Shown: piece by piece, positions 17,926 through 28,169 of the stretch
How the letters are laid out: every line of letters starts with the position of its first letter
Numbering within the stretch: position 1 is the first letter of the stretch
Assembly: GCA_963759115.1 (NCBI GenBank)
Contig: CAVWXT010000005.1
Coordinates: forward strand, 2,666,001-2,730,000
Direction: 5' to 3'
Origin: CAVWXT01 sp963759115
GTDB taxonomy: Bacteria; Planctomycetota; Planctomycetia; Pirellulales; Thermoguttaceae
DNA length: 64,000 nt
Translations under genes and position numbers: made by a program
The notes under the pieces: model-generated
The model's input: only the letters and a program-made list of their open reading frames with translations
Databases searched by the model: none
What the model was told of the DNA's origin: nothing

Positions 17926-19710
17926 CTACACCCCCGCCAATTCGCGCTGCCGCGCGGGCTTGGGCGAGGCAACGGACTTGGCGGATGCCGGAACCGCCAG
18001 CGGCGCGGCCGAGCGGCACAGCGCCACTTCGGGCCGGTCGGAGACCGATGCGTTCCGCTCATAGAACGTGGGCGGCTCGTAGCTGAACCCGGCGGCCAGC
18101 CGCTTCTCTTCCTTGCGAATCTGCCGCAGCACCCAGCGGCTGCCCAGCGCCGAGGCCAGCCGCGACTTCCAGCCGAACTCCGCGTGCATTTCCCGCAACA
18201 GGGCCGACATCTTGGCGTGCATCATCGGATGGCCGCGGTAGTAGAGTTTCGCCGCGCCCACGACCGCCGAGAACGTGGTGGCCAGTTCGCGGACCTCCCA
18301 AGCGTAGCGGTCGCGGACGCGGGGATCGGGATGGTTCTTGTGCCGCCGCCAGCCGGCCAGCGTGGTGCGGACGATCCGCACCGTGCTCGGCCCGTTCACC
18401 TGGAAATCGCGATCGAACGCCCGAAGCATGAACTCGGCCGACTGCTGGTCGTTGATGTGCGGGTGGCGGTAGTTGAGGATCAACTGCCCGTGGATGTCGC
18501 TGAGGTGGTACTGGCTCTCGTCCTTCATCAGGCCCTTGGCCGAAAGCTCGGCGTGCAGCGGCGTGCCGGGGATCGGCGTGTAGAGCATGAACTGGTGGAA
18601 GTCGGTGTCGTGGCGAGCGGCGTGGTCGATCGCCTCGTCGATGTTCTCCGGCGTGTGGTTCTCCAGGCCGATGATCGTCGAGCCGAGCACGCGGATGCCG
18701 TTGGATTGCAACTCGCGGACCAGGGCGAACGTGTCGATGCCGGAGAGCTTGGCATATTGGCTGTTGCAGCCTTCGATGCCCATCCACACCCAGGAGATGC
18801 CCAGCCGGACGAGTTGGTCGATGGTGTACGAGCGGAGCACGTTGGCCGAGCTGAACACGTAGAGCGACCAGGACTTGCCGTGCTGCTCCATCAGTTCCAG
18901 CAGCCGCAAGGCGCGTTTGCGGTGGAAGAGGAAGTTCTCGTCCATCATGAAGAACGAGCGGACCTGCATCTCGCGCTCGATTTGGCACATGACGTGGAAC
19001 AACTCGTCGCCGGTCTCGTAGAAGTTGACCGACTTTCCCTTGCCGCCGAACATGGCCGAGGTGGAGCAGAAGTTGCAGCCCAGCGGGCAGCCCACCGACG
19101 GAACCACAGTGGCGGCCACGTCGCCGCGGTGCTCCTTCGGGTTCACGCCCAGGTTCCGCGTGCCGATGCCCGAAGTGATCAGCGGATGGCGCAGCGGCCG
19201 GTCCGTCGTTCTCGCCCAGGAAGCGGCGGAACCAGCGAACGCCCTCGCCTCGGACGACGTGATCGGCGTCGATGCGGTCGTGGAGGTCGGGCACGTTGGC
19301 GATGTGCCCGCCGACGACGATCGTCGCGCTGCGGCTGATACTGCCGAATCAGCTCGCACATCTTCTTGACTTTGTACACGTTGGGAATGATCGACGAAAT
19401 GCCGACCACGTCGTACTGCCGCGTGCGGAGTCTCTTCGATGAAGCGATCGAGCGTGGGGAAGTCCAACAGCGTGCAGGGGGCTTCGATGTTCGCCTGGAT
19501 CATCATCAGGCCCCAACTGCGGTGGAACATTCGCAGCGAGAAGGCGCCTTGGGTGCGCGTGACCTGGTTATGGTAAAGCTCCATCGGGTTCATCCGCCGG
19601 CTGCCGTACTCGTCGTCTTGGCCGTAAGGTCCGAAGACGCTCGACAGAAGCACTCGTGCCTTCGATCCGGCCGGATGCGCGGCGGGCGAGTGATGAAAGG
19701 GACGTTTCAT
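17926..19710 (-). CDS. B12-binding radical SAM protein, three frameshifts
   Basis: About 595 residues. The N-terminal cobalamin-binding domain is intact in sense but crosses three frames: CTLLDFPTLDRFIEE, then QYDVVGISSIIPNVYKVKKM, then ATIVVGGHIANVPDLHDRID, then back to the first frame at LRHPLITSGIGTRNLG. Breaks lie near 19425, 19345 and 19200. The radical SAM core has GCPLGCNFCSTS, a CxxxCxxC [4Fe-4S] site, followed by a TIM-barrel pattern (FFMMDENFLFHRKRAL, SWVWMGIEG, VLGSTIIGLENHTPENI). The C-terminal 200 residues are helical with no SPASM cysteines. Such enzymes perform methylations or lipid/cofactor rearrangements. No substrate can be assigned. Confidence 0.78.
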   Translation of the reverse strand: MKRPFHHSPAAHPAGSKARVLLSSVFGPYGQDDEYGSRRMNPMELYHNQVTRTQGAFSLRMFHRSWGLMMIQANIEAPCTLLDFPTLDRFIEETPHAAVRRGRHFVDHSQRVQSQEDVRADSAVSAAARRSSSAGTSPTCPTSTTASTPITSSEARAFAGSAASWARTTDRPLRHPLITSGIGTRNLGVNPKEHRGDVAATVVPSVGCPLGCNFCSTSAMFGGKGKSVNFYETGDELFHVMCQIEREMQVRSFFMMDENFLFHRKRALRLLELMEQHGKSWSLYVFSSANVLRSYTIDQLVRLGISWVWMGIEGCNSQYAKLSGIDTFALVRELQSNGIRVLGSTIIGLENHTPENIDEAIDHAARHDTDFHQFMLYTPIPGTPLHAELSAKGLMKDESQYHLSDIHGQLILNYRHPHINDQQSAEFMLRAFDRDFQVNGPSTVRIVRTTLAGWRRHKNHPDPRVRDRYAWEVRELATTFSAVVGAAKLYYRGHPMMHAKMSALLREMHAEFGWKSRLASALGSRWVLRQIRKEEKRLAAGFSYEPPTFYERNASVSDRPEVALCRSAAPLAVPASAKSVASPKPARQRELAGV

Positions 19711-19967
19711 TCAGTACGTTGAGGGCCTTCACAGTGGCATTACTCCGCGGGCGTCAGGGTTTTTCCAAGCGTCTTCGTATTATAGGTCTTGTCGCCCTGG
19801 CCCCAATGGTGGCTGTGTATCGGTTGTGTAATAGCTGGGTAATAGTTCTGCGGCCCGGCGGAGAGGGAGGGCCGCGGGGACCATGAGGGCCCGAGTGCAG
19901 GGTCGGAAGAGCCGGCCTGCGCCCCTCTGCTTGACGGTCTGCTCGTCCGATCTGCTATTTTGCCGTT

Positions 19968-20917
19968 ATGTCCTTGCGCCGTTCCTTAAGCGTGCCGATT
20001 GTGCTGGCGGTCGTGATGATCGTCTTGCTGGTGGTGCTGACGGTGGGCTGGGTCATCTTGGCGGTGGTGCTGGCCGTGCAAAACGCCGACAGTTCCGCCG
20101 TGTACTGGGCGCTGCTGCCGATCGGATCGACCTTCATCCTGCTGCTGCTGGTCGGCGTCGTGCTCTACCTGATTCTCTCGATCAAGGCCATCAACCTCAC
20201 CCGCCGCCAATCCAACTTCATCGACAGCGTGACGCACGAGCTGAAGTCGCCGATCGCGTCGATGAAACTCTACCTGCAGACCTTGAGCCGTCACCAGGTG
20301 AGCCAGGAGGTGCAGGCCGACTTCCACCGCTTCATGCTCGAAGACCTGGAACGGCTCGACCACCTGATCAATCAGATGCTCGACGCCGGCCGACTGGACG
20401 CCGAGCGCCCAAAGGCGAAGACGAAGACGTGGAACTGGCCGACCTGCTGCGGAACTGCGCGGCAGCCGTGTGCATGAACTATCGCGTGGCGGCCGATACG
20501 GTCCAACTCGACCTCCAATCGGGCGTCGTCTTGGGACGGCGGGTGGACCTCGACATTATTTTCCGCAATCTGATCGACAACGCCGTGAAGTACGCCGGCG
20601 CGCCGCCGCGCGTGGAGGTGAGCCTGCGATCGCCGGTCAACGGCCAGGTGGTAGTGCGGATCGCCGACAACGGCCGCGGCATTCCCCACAACCTGCGGCG
20701 GAAGATTTTCGGCCGCTTTGTGCGGCTGGGCCAGGAACTGGAGCGCGACAAACCCGGGACCGGCCTGGGGCTCTACATCGCCCGAACCCTCGTCCGCCGC
20801 CACCGCGGCCGGATCCGCGTCCACGATCCCGAGCACGGGCCGGGCAGCGTGTTCGAAGTGCAATTGCCCAGGAGAGCATTGCAAATTGAAAATTGTAAAT
20901 TGAATATTGCGGATTGA
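19968..20917 (+). CDS. Sensor histidine kinase, one frameshift
   Basis: About 315 residues when joined. Two transmembrane helices with only a short loop between them (residues about 8-35 and 45-70) leave almost no external sensor domain. The dimerisation domain has FIDSVTHELKSPIASMKL with the phospho-acceptor His. After a break near 20415 the catalytic domain shows NLIDNAVKYAG (N box), IADNGRGIP (G1) and GTGLGLYIARTLV (G2). The last residues, QIENCKLNIAD, are encoded by an intergenic heptamer repeat, so the C-terminus seems to have grown into it. The cognate OmpR-type regulator follows at 22321 but is now separated by an insertion sequence. Confidence 0.85.
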
Positions 20918-20975
20918 ACTACGCACGCACCGGCCCGTCTGCAATTGGCAATCTGCAATTTTCAATTTACAATTT
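20879..20975. repeat. Heptamer arrays forming a palindrome, interrupted by the IS
   Basis: Units of seven bases (GAAAATT, GTAAATT, GAATATT) run to about 20915, and their reverse complements (CAATCTG, CAATTTT, CAATTTA) run from about 20940 to 20975. The arms can pair into an AT-rich hairpin. The last CAATTTG unit is split by the insertion sequence and resumes at 22309. Confidence 0.75.
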
Positions 20976-22308
20976 CAGTAGTTCCAAATTTGGCTATGTG
21001 TGGCGATGTGCCGTAAGTCGTTCATAGGTATGACGATCGAGTCCGAGGGTTTTGTTGGCGCCGAGGGCTTGTTGAACGATCTGGGTGATCCACAAGAGCA
21101 TTTCTTGGAAACGAAGCAATTCCAGAAAGAGTTGCGGTTCCTCGGTGAATTTTCCTTTGGCGAAGCGAAAATGAATCCACACCCACACGTTGCGCAGCAC
21201 CAGAGCAATGCCCACGAACAGCAGACGCAACGCTGGATCGCGCGTGCATGTCTTGATCTTCGCCTCGTTCATCTGGCGGTAGCTCGTCTCGATGCCGAAA
21301 CGCTTGCGATAGGTTTCGCGTATCTCCGCAGGTGTTCGCCGCACCTTCGACACCACGTAGAGAAGCCGCTTGCGCCGCCGCCGGCCGGTCTTCTCGTCGG
21401 TGAAATGCTTGCTGGCAACGCAAATGTTCACGGTCACGCTGGCCTTCGGTTTCTCTTTCGTTTGGCCCGAGGTGATCGTCTCCCGATAGTAGCCGTGTTT
21501 CTTCTTCAACAGTGCTCGCAAGCCGTGCGGCGGAGTCTTGGGGTCCTTGGGCTTTCGGCCTCGCACGACGGCGGGAATGATGAATCCACGACGGGCGCGA
21601 AGAAGATACTGAATGACTTCTACGCTGAAAAAGCCCTTGTCCAGCAGCAAAAAGCGGATTTTTACGCCTCGGCGACGAACAATCGCCAACAGCCGCTGAA
21701 GCACCTCTTTCATCGAGTCGCCGTACTCGACTCGCACCAGCGCCAAGGTGTAACGGTAGCCTTTGTGGAGTACCACAGCCGTGGCGTAGGCATGGAAATG
21801 GGTGGTGCCCGACTTCGGTTCGCCTCGAAAGATTTCCTTCTTGTCCCGCGCCGGCTGCCCGTGATAGGGAATCAGCGTCAGGTCGATCGCCACCATGCGG
21901 GATTTGCGTCGCAACGCCTTGGGCACATGCGTCACCAAGGCGAGGTTCAAACGACGTTCGAGTTCGGCGATTTCCGGCAACGTTACGGCCAAGGCGTTGC
22001 GAATCGTCTGATCCGACGGTGCATCGGCCAGATCGCGGCAGGCGGCAAACACGGAAACCACCCGTGCCGCGGCAATCAGGAGAATTTGGAGAAGCGTGGA
22101 AGTCGAACATTTATAACCCCGATACTCAAGGCGAAGCGCCGTCCCTATCCAGTCCTCGGCGTACGCGTGGACCTCCGCCTTGGTGATGATATACTCCGTT
22201 TGTGAACGCATGGGTTTCCTCCTTGTGTGAACCTGGTTTGTGACCCAAGTTCTTTACTGGAGGAACCTTGCGTTCACCTATATCAATTTCCCGAATTTGG
22301 AACTACTG
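20976..22308. mobile_element. Insertion sequence of about 1.33 kb, ISH3-like, with AATTT target duplication
   Basis: Terminal inverted repeats are CAGTAGTTCCAAATTTGG on the left and the complement of CCGAATTTGGAACTACTG on the right, 17 of 18 matching. AATTT at 20971-20975 is repeated at 22309-22313, a 5-bp target duplication. One transposase gene fills the element on the minus strand. Length, repeat size and 5-bp duplication fit the ISH3 group of DDE elements. The assignment is from memory of family traits, not a search. The transposase is intact, so the insertion may be recent. Confidence 0.85.
20994..22211 (-). CDS. IS transposase (DDE, IS4-superfamily, ISH3-like)
   Basis: 405 residues, unbroken. 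Catalytic positions are visible as VAIDLTLIPYHG (first Asp), RFLLLDKGFFSVEV (second Asp) and KRFGIETSYRQMNEAK (Glu in a YREK-like segment). This matches the RNase-H-fold transposases of the IS4/ISH3 type. The C-terminal 60 residues are helical and basic. The gene fills the IS from inverted repeat to inverted repeat, and its stop lies 18 bases inside the left end. An intact frame here, where many neighbours are broken, means the element may still be active. Confidence 0.88.
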   Translation of the reverse strand: MRSQTEYIITKAEVHAYAEDWIGTALRLEYRGYKCSTSTLLQILLIAAARVVSVFAACRDLADAPSDQTIRNALAVTLPEIAELERRLNLALVTHVPKALRRKSRMVAIDLTLIPYHGQPARDKKEIFRGEPKSGTTHFHAYATAVVLHKGYRYTLALVRVEYGDSMKEVLQRLLAIVRRRGVKIRFLLLDKGFFSVEVIQYLLRARRGFIIPAVVRGRKPKDPKTPPHGLRALLKKKHGYYRETITSGQTKEKPKASVTVNICVASKHFTDEKTGRRRRKRLLYVVSKVRRTPAEIRETYRKRFGIETSYRQMNEAKIKTCTRDPALRLLFVGIALVLRNVWVWIHFRFAKGKFTEEPQLFLELLRFQEMLLWITQIVQQALGANKTLGLDRHTYERLTAHRHT

Positions 22309-22320
22309 AATTTGCAATAT

Positions 22321-23097
22321 ATGCCCAACAACGAGCACATCCTGGTCGTCGAAGACGAAGAGCACCTGGCCACGGGCATCAAGTACAACCTCGTAGCCGA
22401 GGGCTATCGGGTGACCGCGGTGGGCGACGGCCCCACGGCCTTGAAGGTCATCCAGGAGAATCCCGGCGGCATCGACCTGGTGATCCTCGACCTGATGCTG
22501 CCGGGCATGAGCGGCTACGCGGTGTGCGAGGCGTTGCGGGCCTTCGACATGGATACGCCCGTGTTGATCCTCACCGCCCGCACGCTCACCGAAGATCGCA
22601 CCCGCGGCTTCGACGTGGGCGCCAACCAGTATCTCACCAAGCCCTTCGACCTGGACGAGTTCCTCAGCCGGGTGAAGAACCTCTTGACGTTCCAGAGCCG
22701 CGACCGTCGCCAGGGATGGAAGCAGGCGGGCAAGGTGGTGACGTTCGAGTTTGCCGACGCCGCGATCAACTTCGAGACGTTCGAGGCGAAGGTCCACGGC
22801 GAGCCGGTCCGCCTGACGCAGCTCGAGATGACCTTGCTCCGCTACTTCGTCGAGAACGAGGGGCGGGTGATTCCGCGTCCCGAGTTGTTGGAGAACGTGT
22901 GGGGCATGCCCGGCACGCTCAACACGCGGGCGCCCGACCAGTTCATCCGCCGGCTGCGAAAGACGTTCGAGCCCGACCCCGCCCAGCCGCGGCACTTCTT
23001 GACGATTCGGGACGCCGGCTATCGCTTCGTGGCCAAGCCGGAGGCGGAAGAGGCATCCACGTCGGAGCCCGAACCGTCGCCGGAAGCGGAACCGTAG
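22321..23097 (+). CDS. OmpR/PhoB-family response regulator
   Basis: 258 residues. The receiver domain has the acidic pocket VVEDEEH, phospho-acceptor Asp57 in LVILDLMLPGMSG, and Lys107 in YLTKPF. The C-terminal winged helix (about 150-240) ends DAGYRFVAKPE, typical of OmpR proteins. An acidic Glu/Pro/Ser tail follows. The ATG at 22321 is preferred to one at 22240 because the latter lies inside the insertion sequence. Before the insertion it would have followed the histidine kinase with a gap of only about 70 bases, so the two were probably one operon. The IS may now separate their transcription or supply an outward promoter. Confidence 0.87.
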   Translation: MPNNEHILVVEDEEHLATGIKYNLVAEGYRVTAVGDGPTALKVIQENPGGIDLVILDLMLPGMSGYAVCEALRAFDMDTPVLILTARTLTEDRTRGFDVGANQYLTKPFDLDEFLSRVKNLLTFQSRDRRQGWKQAGKVVTFEFADAAINFETFEAKVHGEPVRLTQLEMTLLRYFVENEGRVIPRPELLENVWGMPGTLNTRAPDQFIRRLRKTFEPDPAQPRHFLTIRDAGYRFVAKPEAEEASTSEPEPSPEAEP

Positions 23098-23175
23098 GGG
23101 CTGCGTTCAAACAAGCACCAAACGGTTCTCGGGGTCCGGCGGTACTGACCTGCGGGCCAGTATCGGCTCGCTTGC

Positions 23176-24748
23176 TCATGGTTTCGATTTGCCGTTCGCA
23201 GGTGGTGTTGGGCGGTCGGAGGATGCTTTGGGCGGCTCTGGCTTGTATCCCAGTTTTTTGGCCTGCGCGAAGTCCGCTTCAGCCTTCGTCTTGTCGCCTT
23301 TCTTGTCGTAGGAAACTCCCCGTTCCTGATACGAATCCGCATGTTTCGGGTCGAGCCGGATGGCCTCCGTGAAGTCGGCGATGGCCCTGTCGTAGTTGCC
23401 CGCGCGACCCCACGAAGCGCCCGCGACCACAGTACGCGTCGACGTTCTTTGGATCGAGGCGGATCGCCTGACCGTAATCCGCGATCGCCTTTTCGTAGTC
23501 CCCCTTGCTGAAGTACGCAACGCCACGCCCGATGTATGCGTTGACGTTCTTCGGGTCGATGCGGAGGGCCTCGTCGAAATCCTTGATCGCTTTCTCGTGC
23601 TCGCCCTTTTCGCCCCATGCACGACCGCGATTGCGATATGCGGCCGAATTCTCGGGGTCAGAACGGATCGCCGCGTCGAAATCCGCGATCGCTCTGTCGT
23701 GATCCCCCTTGTTCCCCCATGCACAACCGCGGCCGAGATATGATCTTGCGATCTTCTGCGGATTCAGACGAATCGCCTCGTTGAAATCGGCGATGGCCTT
23801 GTCGTACTCGCCCGTGCGGTGGTACTCGTAACCCCTACTGCAAAATGCGTCAGCGTTCTTCGAATCGAGACGTATCGCCGCATCCAAATCGCCCATCGCC
23901 TTGTCGTGGTTGCCTTTTTCGCCCCAAACATGGCCGCGATTCTCGTATGCGTTGGAACTCTTGGGATCGAGGCGAATCGCTTCGTCGAAATCTGCAATGC
24001 CTTTGTCAAAGTTGCCCTTCTCCCCCCACGCACACCCGCGACTGACGTAGGTCACGGCGTTCTTCGGATCGAGGCGGATCGCTTCGCTGTAGTCCGCGAT
24101 GGCCTTGTCGTAATTCCCGATGCCGTAGTAGGCGTTTCCGCGACCAACGTACGTGTCGACATCCTGCGGATCAAGACGGATCGCCTCGCTATAATCGGCG
24201 ATGGCCTTCCCCGGCTCTCCCTTTTGACTTCGCGCATATCCGCGATTGTAGCGTGTGACCGCATCGTTCGGGTCGAGACGGATCGCCTCGCTCAAATCGA
24301 CAATCGCTTCATCATATTTCTCCATTCCAACGCGCACGTAACCGCGCTCGGCGAGGGCCCAGACGTTCTGCGGGTCAATTCGCAACGCGCAGGTCAATTC
24401 CCGGATCGCGATGCCGTACTTCTTTGCTTCACAAGATGCGTGGCCCTTGGTCAAGAATGCATCAACGACATAGTCGCGATCCTCCGCCGTCAGCGTCGAG
24501 GCGGCCTTCTCGACGATCTTGCCGCTCTCAAGGCGAAAGCGAATCTTCGGGCCGTCCATAACGTCGAGAAGCCGCGCCCAAATCGCGTTGTCGCTGTCTG
24601 TGAACGACCAACTTCTCGCCTCATCTGGCGTCATGTCGTCTTCATCGCCGCCGACCGCAGGTGCATCGGCCCCGTCGAGCAACATGAGGACGAGGAGCAC
24701 CACTCGCGTGAATGACGCGACACGGCAAAGCGTTGATTTCGCGAGCAT
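23176..24748 (-). CDS. Secreted TPR-repeat protein with SHD1-like domain, one frameshift
   Basis: About 520 residues. After a signal segment (FTRVVLLVLMLLDGA), residues about 50-105 (WSFTDSDNAIWARLLDV...ASTLTAEDRDYV) resemble the SHD1 (Sla1 homology) domain common in planctomycetes. About eleven TPR units follow with a near-identical core such as YDKAIADYSEAIRLDPKN and G.AWGEKG. The frame breaks near 23415, and the downstream frame adds one more TPR (YDRAIADFTEAIRLDPKHAD) and a basic tail ending at 23176. TPR stacks bind protein partners. The near-identity of repeats at the DNA level suggests recent tandem duplication, and it makes this gene prone to assembly collapse. Confidence 0.82.
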
Positions 24749-24819
24749 CGCAGTTGCCCCCGCCAATTAGGTTGACAATTCCCGTGCCTGTTTCCGCAGT
24801 GCCCGCGTTGCGTTCGCCA

Positions 24820-25437
24820 TTAGTGCTTCCTCGGCGCCAGACTCTCGATCACTTTGTCGAAGGCCGGTTTGAGGTCGTTCCATTCCGACTCCGGACACTT
24901 GCAGACGACGCGGAAACGATAGTCGAGGCCCAGGGCCGTGACGCGGTAGCCGTGGATCGTGCCGCCGAAGGTCTGCGCCCCCGTAAACTCCGACTTCTGT
25001 GATTCGCCAAAGCCGGTTCTCACGGCCGCTGGCTCTTGCTCGGCAACGCCGGTGTCACGTTCAAAGTCGGCCTTCTCGCGCCGATGGACCGCGCCCACCG
25101 GCGTCAACGGGACGCCGTCTCCGCTACCGGTCTGGACGCCCACCATCGCCGCCATCGGACCGCCCGTGCGAGCCATGTCGCCGATCGCCGAACCGGCGGT
25201 GTTCGTGTCGACGGCGATTTCGGCGCTGCCGGAGGTGAACGAAGCCCAGGCATAACCGGTGCGGCCGCCGCCCTTGGCTTCCCACTGGGCCGGATACTCG
25301 ATTCGGAAGGGGCTGTCGGTCGATTGGTAGGTGCTGTACGAGGCGGGAACCACCGCCCGATCACCACAACCGCACGTAGCCAGCAGCAGGCCGGCCGCCG
25401 CCATCCACGCCAACATTCGTCCGTCGCGGTTACGCAT
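24820..25437 (-). CDS. Predicted lipoprotein of unknown function
   Basis: 205 residues with a lipoprotein signal: MLAWMAAAGLLLATCGCG, where Cys22 follows a hydrophobic core (LLATC). The mature part contains SPFRIEYPAQWEAKGGGRTG, a motif like PsbP/DUF1795-type proteins that bind envelope or thylakoid partners, and it ends with NDLKPAFDKVIESLAP, also typical of that fold. Its ATG overlaps the stop of the upstream membrane-protein gene by 8 bases, which implies translational coupling. It should be anchored to a membrane with its domain outside the cytoplasm. Confidence 0.65.
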   Translation of the reverse strand: MRNRDGRMLAWMAAAGLLLATCGCGDRAVVPASYSTYQSTDSPFRIEYPAQWEAKGGGRTGYAWASFTSGSAEIAVDTNTAGSAIGDMARTGGPMAAMVGVQTGSGDGVPLTPVGAVHRREKADFERDTGVAEQEPAAVRTGFGESQKSEFTGAQTFGGTIHGYRVTALGLDYRFRVVCKCPESEWNDLKPAFDKVIESLAPRKH

Positions 25438-26352
25438 GTTCGTCTCCTTCAGTCAGAGCGTCGGTTGCCCCACGAATGCACCCGGCCAGCCGGCCGATGA
25501 GCCGCGCGTAGATCAGGATCAGGAACGCCAAGAGCGGTCCCGCATAGATCGGCGTGAGCCACGGCGACAGGCCGCGGAGCCCGGATAAGGTCAGATTGGT
25601 CAAGACGGCGATCAGGGCGCTGGTTTCCAGGAAGAAGAGGTCCCACGCCCACCAGACCAGCAATACGCTGCGCAAGACGGTGACGATCATGAGGGGCACC
25701 CATGCGCCTTCAGCCGACAACGCGCCCAGCAACACAAAGGGGAACGCCGCCAGCGTACCCACGACCATCGGCCACGGAGTGGCCGAGAAGCTAACCGCCT
25801 GAACGGCCGCCCCCACGACACATGCCTGGATGCCGAGCGCGCCGAGGTGGAGCAGGTTCCACACCCATTCCTTCCAATCGAAATCGGGCGAGATTTCCGG
25901 GGCATTCCAGCCCAGGGAGGTTTCCTCCATGATGATCAGGCAGCAGGAGGCCGTGTAGCCCAGCGTGATCGTGCCGGCCAACATCGGCGGCAGCCCGAGG
26001 ATTCGGGCCGTCGTCCCTCCCATCAAACCTCCGTACTGAATCCAGAACATGGTCAACCAGCCGGTGATGATCAAACCGATCGAGATGGCCAGGAACGGAC
26101 CCAGCGTGGTCAGGTAGAAGGGGAAGGTGACAATCCCGGTGAGCATGGGCAATCGCGGCCAGGGGGGCGGCTCGGCGCGGCGCTCGCCCGCTTCTGCTCC
26201 GCCTTCTCGATGGCCCGTCGCACCCAGTCGGGCTCTGTCTCCGTCTCGACTGGCGGCTGGGGCGCCGGCGGGGGCGTTGAGATTGCGGACAGATCCTCTT
26301 CGTCCAAGAGTGGGTTGATGCGCGGTTTCGGCTTCTGTGGATGGCTGCCCAT
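25430..26352 (-). CDS. Multi-pass membrane protein with charged N-terminal tail, one frameshift
   Basis: About 307 residues. The N-terminus MGSHPQKPKPRINPLLDEED and a Pro/Glu-rich stretch are cytoplasmic. After a break near 26150 the second frame continues LPMLTGIVTFPFYLTTLGPF and six to seven hydrophobic helices, with a soluble insert EISPDFDWKEWVWN. The ATG at 26352 has GGAG eight bases upstream. It overlaps the lipoprotein gene downstream by 8 bases, so the pair probably forms one envelope complex. I do not recognise the family. A Yip1-like membrane topology is possible. Confidence 0.6.
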
Positions 26353-27010
26353 GGCTGGGCTCCGTAAGATCAACGGCTCCGGAACAGCGATGTAGGGCAG
26401 GCTGGCAACCGGCCTCACGTTAGAACTGGCTGGGTAGGATGGTAGCCCATTTATCCCGCTACGCGTGCTACATGATGCGTGGACTATGATACACCCACAA
26501 AGGTGAGAGAACAAGGGGCACCGACTGGGATTGGGTGTACGTTCCAGCCCTTTCAAGGTGAGCCTAAGTGATGAAACCAACGGGAGTTCAGGCGTTTTCG
26601 CGCTTGGTATCGTTTTGGCGACGTGACAGCGCCAAGTTGCTGGCCGTTGCGACACGGAGCGTGCGTTGCGAAACGACTTGCTTCTAGCGTGTTTTCGTTC
26701 TCCAGTTTATCCAGGCAACCAAGTCAGCACCTTGAAAGGGCTGGGTGTACGTTCCCACGTCCTGCCTGGCAACCCCGGTTTTTGCCGACGCTCTACGCTA
26801 GGCGGGCGACGCGGAGTATCGCAGACCGTACGCTCCCACGTGGAGCGCGGGAACGAGAGTCATTGACAAACCACCGGAACATCGGCGACCGGAGTCCGCC
26901 CACAGAAGACGCAACCCCAGGCGGTTCTGGGGTGAGCGGGTCTTGTTCGGTTGCAGCCGCCGACTACAATGGCGGTTTTGGCCAGCGGCATCTGCCATGG
27001 GAGGGATTCT
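26353..27010. repeat. Intergenic region with inverted repeats and a REP-like palindrome
   Basis: CCAGCCCTTTCAAGGTG at about 26547 is inverted at about 26729 (CACCTTGAAAGGGCTGG), and the motif GGGTGTACGTTCC lies beside each copy. At 26828-26860, CGCTCCCACGTGGAGCGCGGGAACGAGAG is an imperfect REP-like palindrome of a kind found between genes in many bacteria. No gene is supported. GGGAGG at the end belongs to the next gene. Confidence 0.55.
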
Positions 27011-28120
27011 ATGATCGTCGGCGTACCCAAGGAAACCAAGCGGGATGAGTATCGTGTTGGATTGCTGCCGGTGGGCGCCGAGGAACTCACCCGTTGCGGA
27101 CATCATGTGCTGGTCGAGGCCGGGGCCGGGTTGGGCTCCGGCATCGCTGATCAGGACTACGTCAAGCAAGGCGCCGAACTGGTCGAGAACCCCAGCGAGC
27201 TGTATCGCCGGGCCGAAATGATCATTAAGGTCAAGGAGCCGCAGGCCGGCGAAATGCCCTTGCTGCGGCGCGGTCAGATCATCTTCACCTATTTCCACCT
27301 GGCCGCCGACCGGCAACTCACCGAATCGTTGCTGGCCACCGGCTGCATCGCCGTGGCCTACGAGACCCTCAGCGACGAAAAGGGGCGATTGCCGCTCTTG
27401 ACGCCCATGAGCGAAGTGGCCGGGCGGATGAGCATCCAAGAGGGGGCGAAATACCTCGAACGACCGCAAATGGGACGCGGCATTCTCCTGGCGGGCGTGC
27501 CCGGCGTCGAACCGGCCCACGTCACGATTCTTGGCGGCGGCGTGGTCGGGGCCAATGCCGCCCGGATCGCTGCCGGCTTCCGCGCCACGATCGGCCTGCT
27601 GGACATCAACATGGACCGCCTTCGCTACCTCGACGACATCATGCCGCCCAACGTCACAGTGCTTTTCAGCGACCGGCACACCGTCCGCGAGCAGCTTCGC
27701 CAGGCGGACCTGGTAATCGGCGCGGTGCTGGTCCCCGGCGCCAAGGCGCCCCGGCTGATCGAGCGGGAGGACTTGAAGCTGATGAAGCCGGGCAGCGTGA
27801 TTATCGACGTGGCAGTGGACCAGGGCGGCTGCGTGGAAACGACGCGGCCCACCACGCACAGCAATCCCACCTTCGTCGTCGACGACGTGCTGCACTACTG
27901 CGTGGCCAACATGCCGGGGGCCGTCGGCCGCACCAGCACCTTCGCGCTCTGCAACGTGACCTTGCCCTGGGCCCTGCAAATCGCCAACCGCGGCGTGTTG
28001 GCGGCGGCGGAAGCCTTGCCGCCGGTTGCCCGGGCGATCAACCTGTACGAAGGCGAAATCGCCAACCGTGCGGTGGCCGAGACGTTCGGGATGAAGCTCG
28101 ATCCGCGATTTGCCAAGTGA
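27011..28120 (+). CDS. ald: Alanine dehydrogenase
   Basis: 369 residues, the usual length. The protein interconverts L-alanine with pyruvate and ammonia using NAD. It begins MIVGVPKETKRDEYRVG, the canonical start of the family, and contains KVKEPQAGE, IFTYFHLAADRQLT with the substrate-binding Lys/His region, and SEVAGRMSIQEGAKYLE. The NAD site is VTILGGGVVGANAARIAAGF, followed by DINMDRLRYLDDI. The end HYCVANMPGAVGRTSTFALCN is diagnostic. GGGAGG seven bases upstream fixes the start at 27011. An M20 peptidase follows 50 bases later on the same strand, which suggests amino-acid salvage. Confidence 0.95.
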   Translation: MIVGVPKETKRDEYRVGLLPVGAEELTRCGHHVLVEAGAGLGSGIADQDYVKQGAELVENPSELYRRAEMIIKVKEPQAGEMPLLRRGQIIFTYFHLAADRQLTESLLATGCIAVAYETLSDEKGRLPLLTPMSEVAGRMSIQEGAKYLERPQMGRGILLAGVPGVEPAHVTILGGGVVGANAARIAAGFRATIGLLDINMDRLRYLDDIMPPNVTVLFSDRHTVREQLRQADLVIGAVLVPGAKAPRLIEREDLKLMKPGSVIIDVAVDQGGCVETTRPTTHSNPTFVVDDVLHYCVANMPGAVGRTSTFALCNVTLPWALQIANRGVLAAAEALPPVARAINLYEGEIANRAVAETFGMKLDPRFAK

Positions 28121-28169
28121 GTCGGATGGCTCGGGCGGTCGAACCGCTCGGCGCCGCGGGAGGACCTCA

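Noticed and set aside
20879..20975. CRISPR-like array
   Set aside because: The units are seven bases with no spacers, and no cas gene is nearby.
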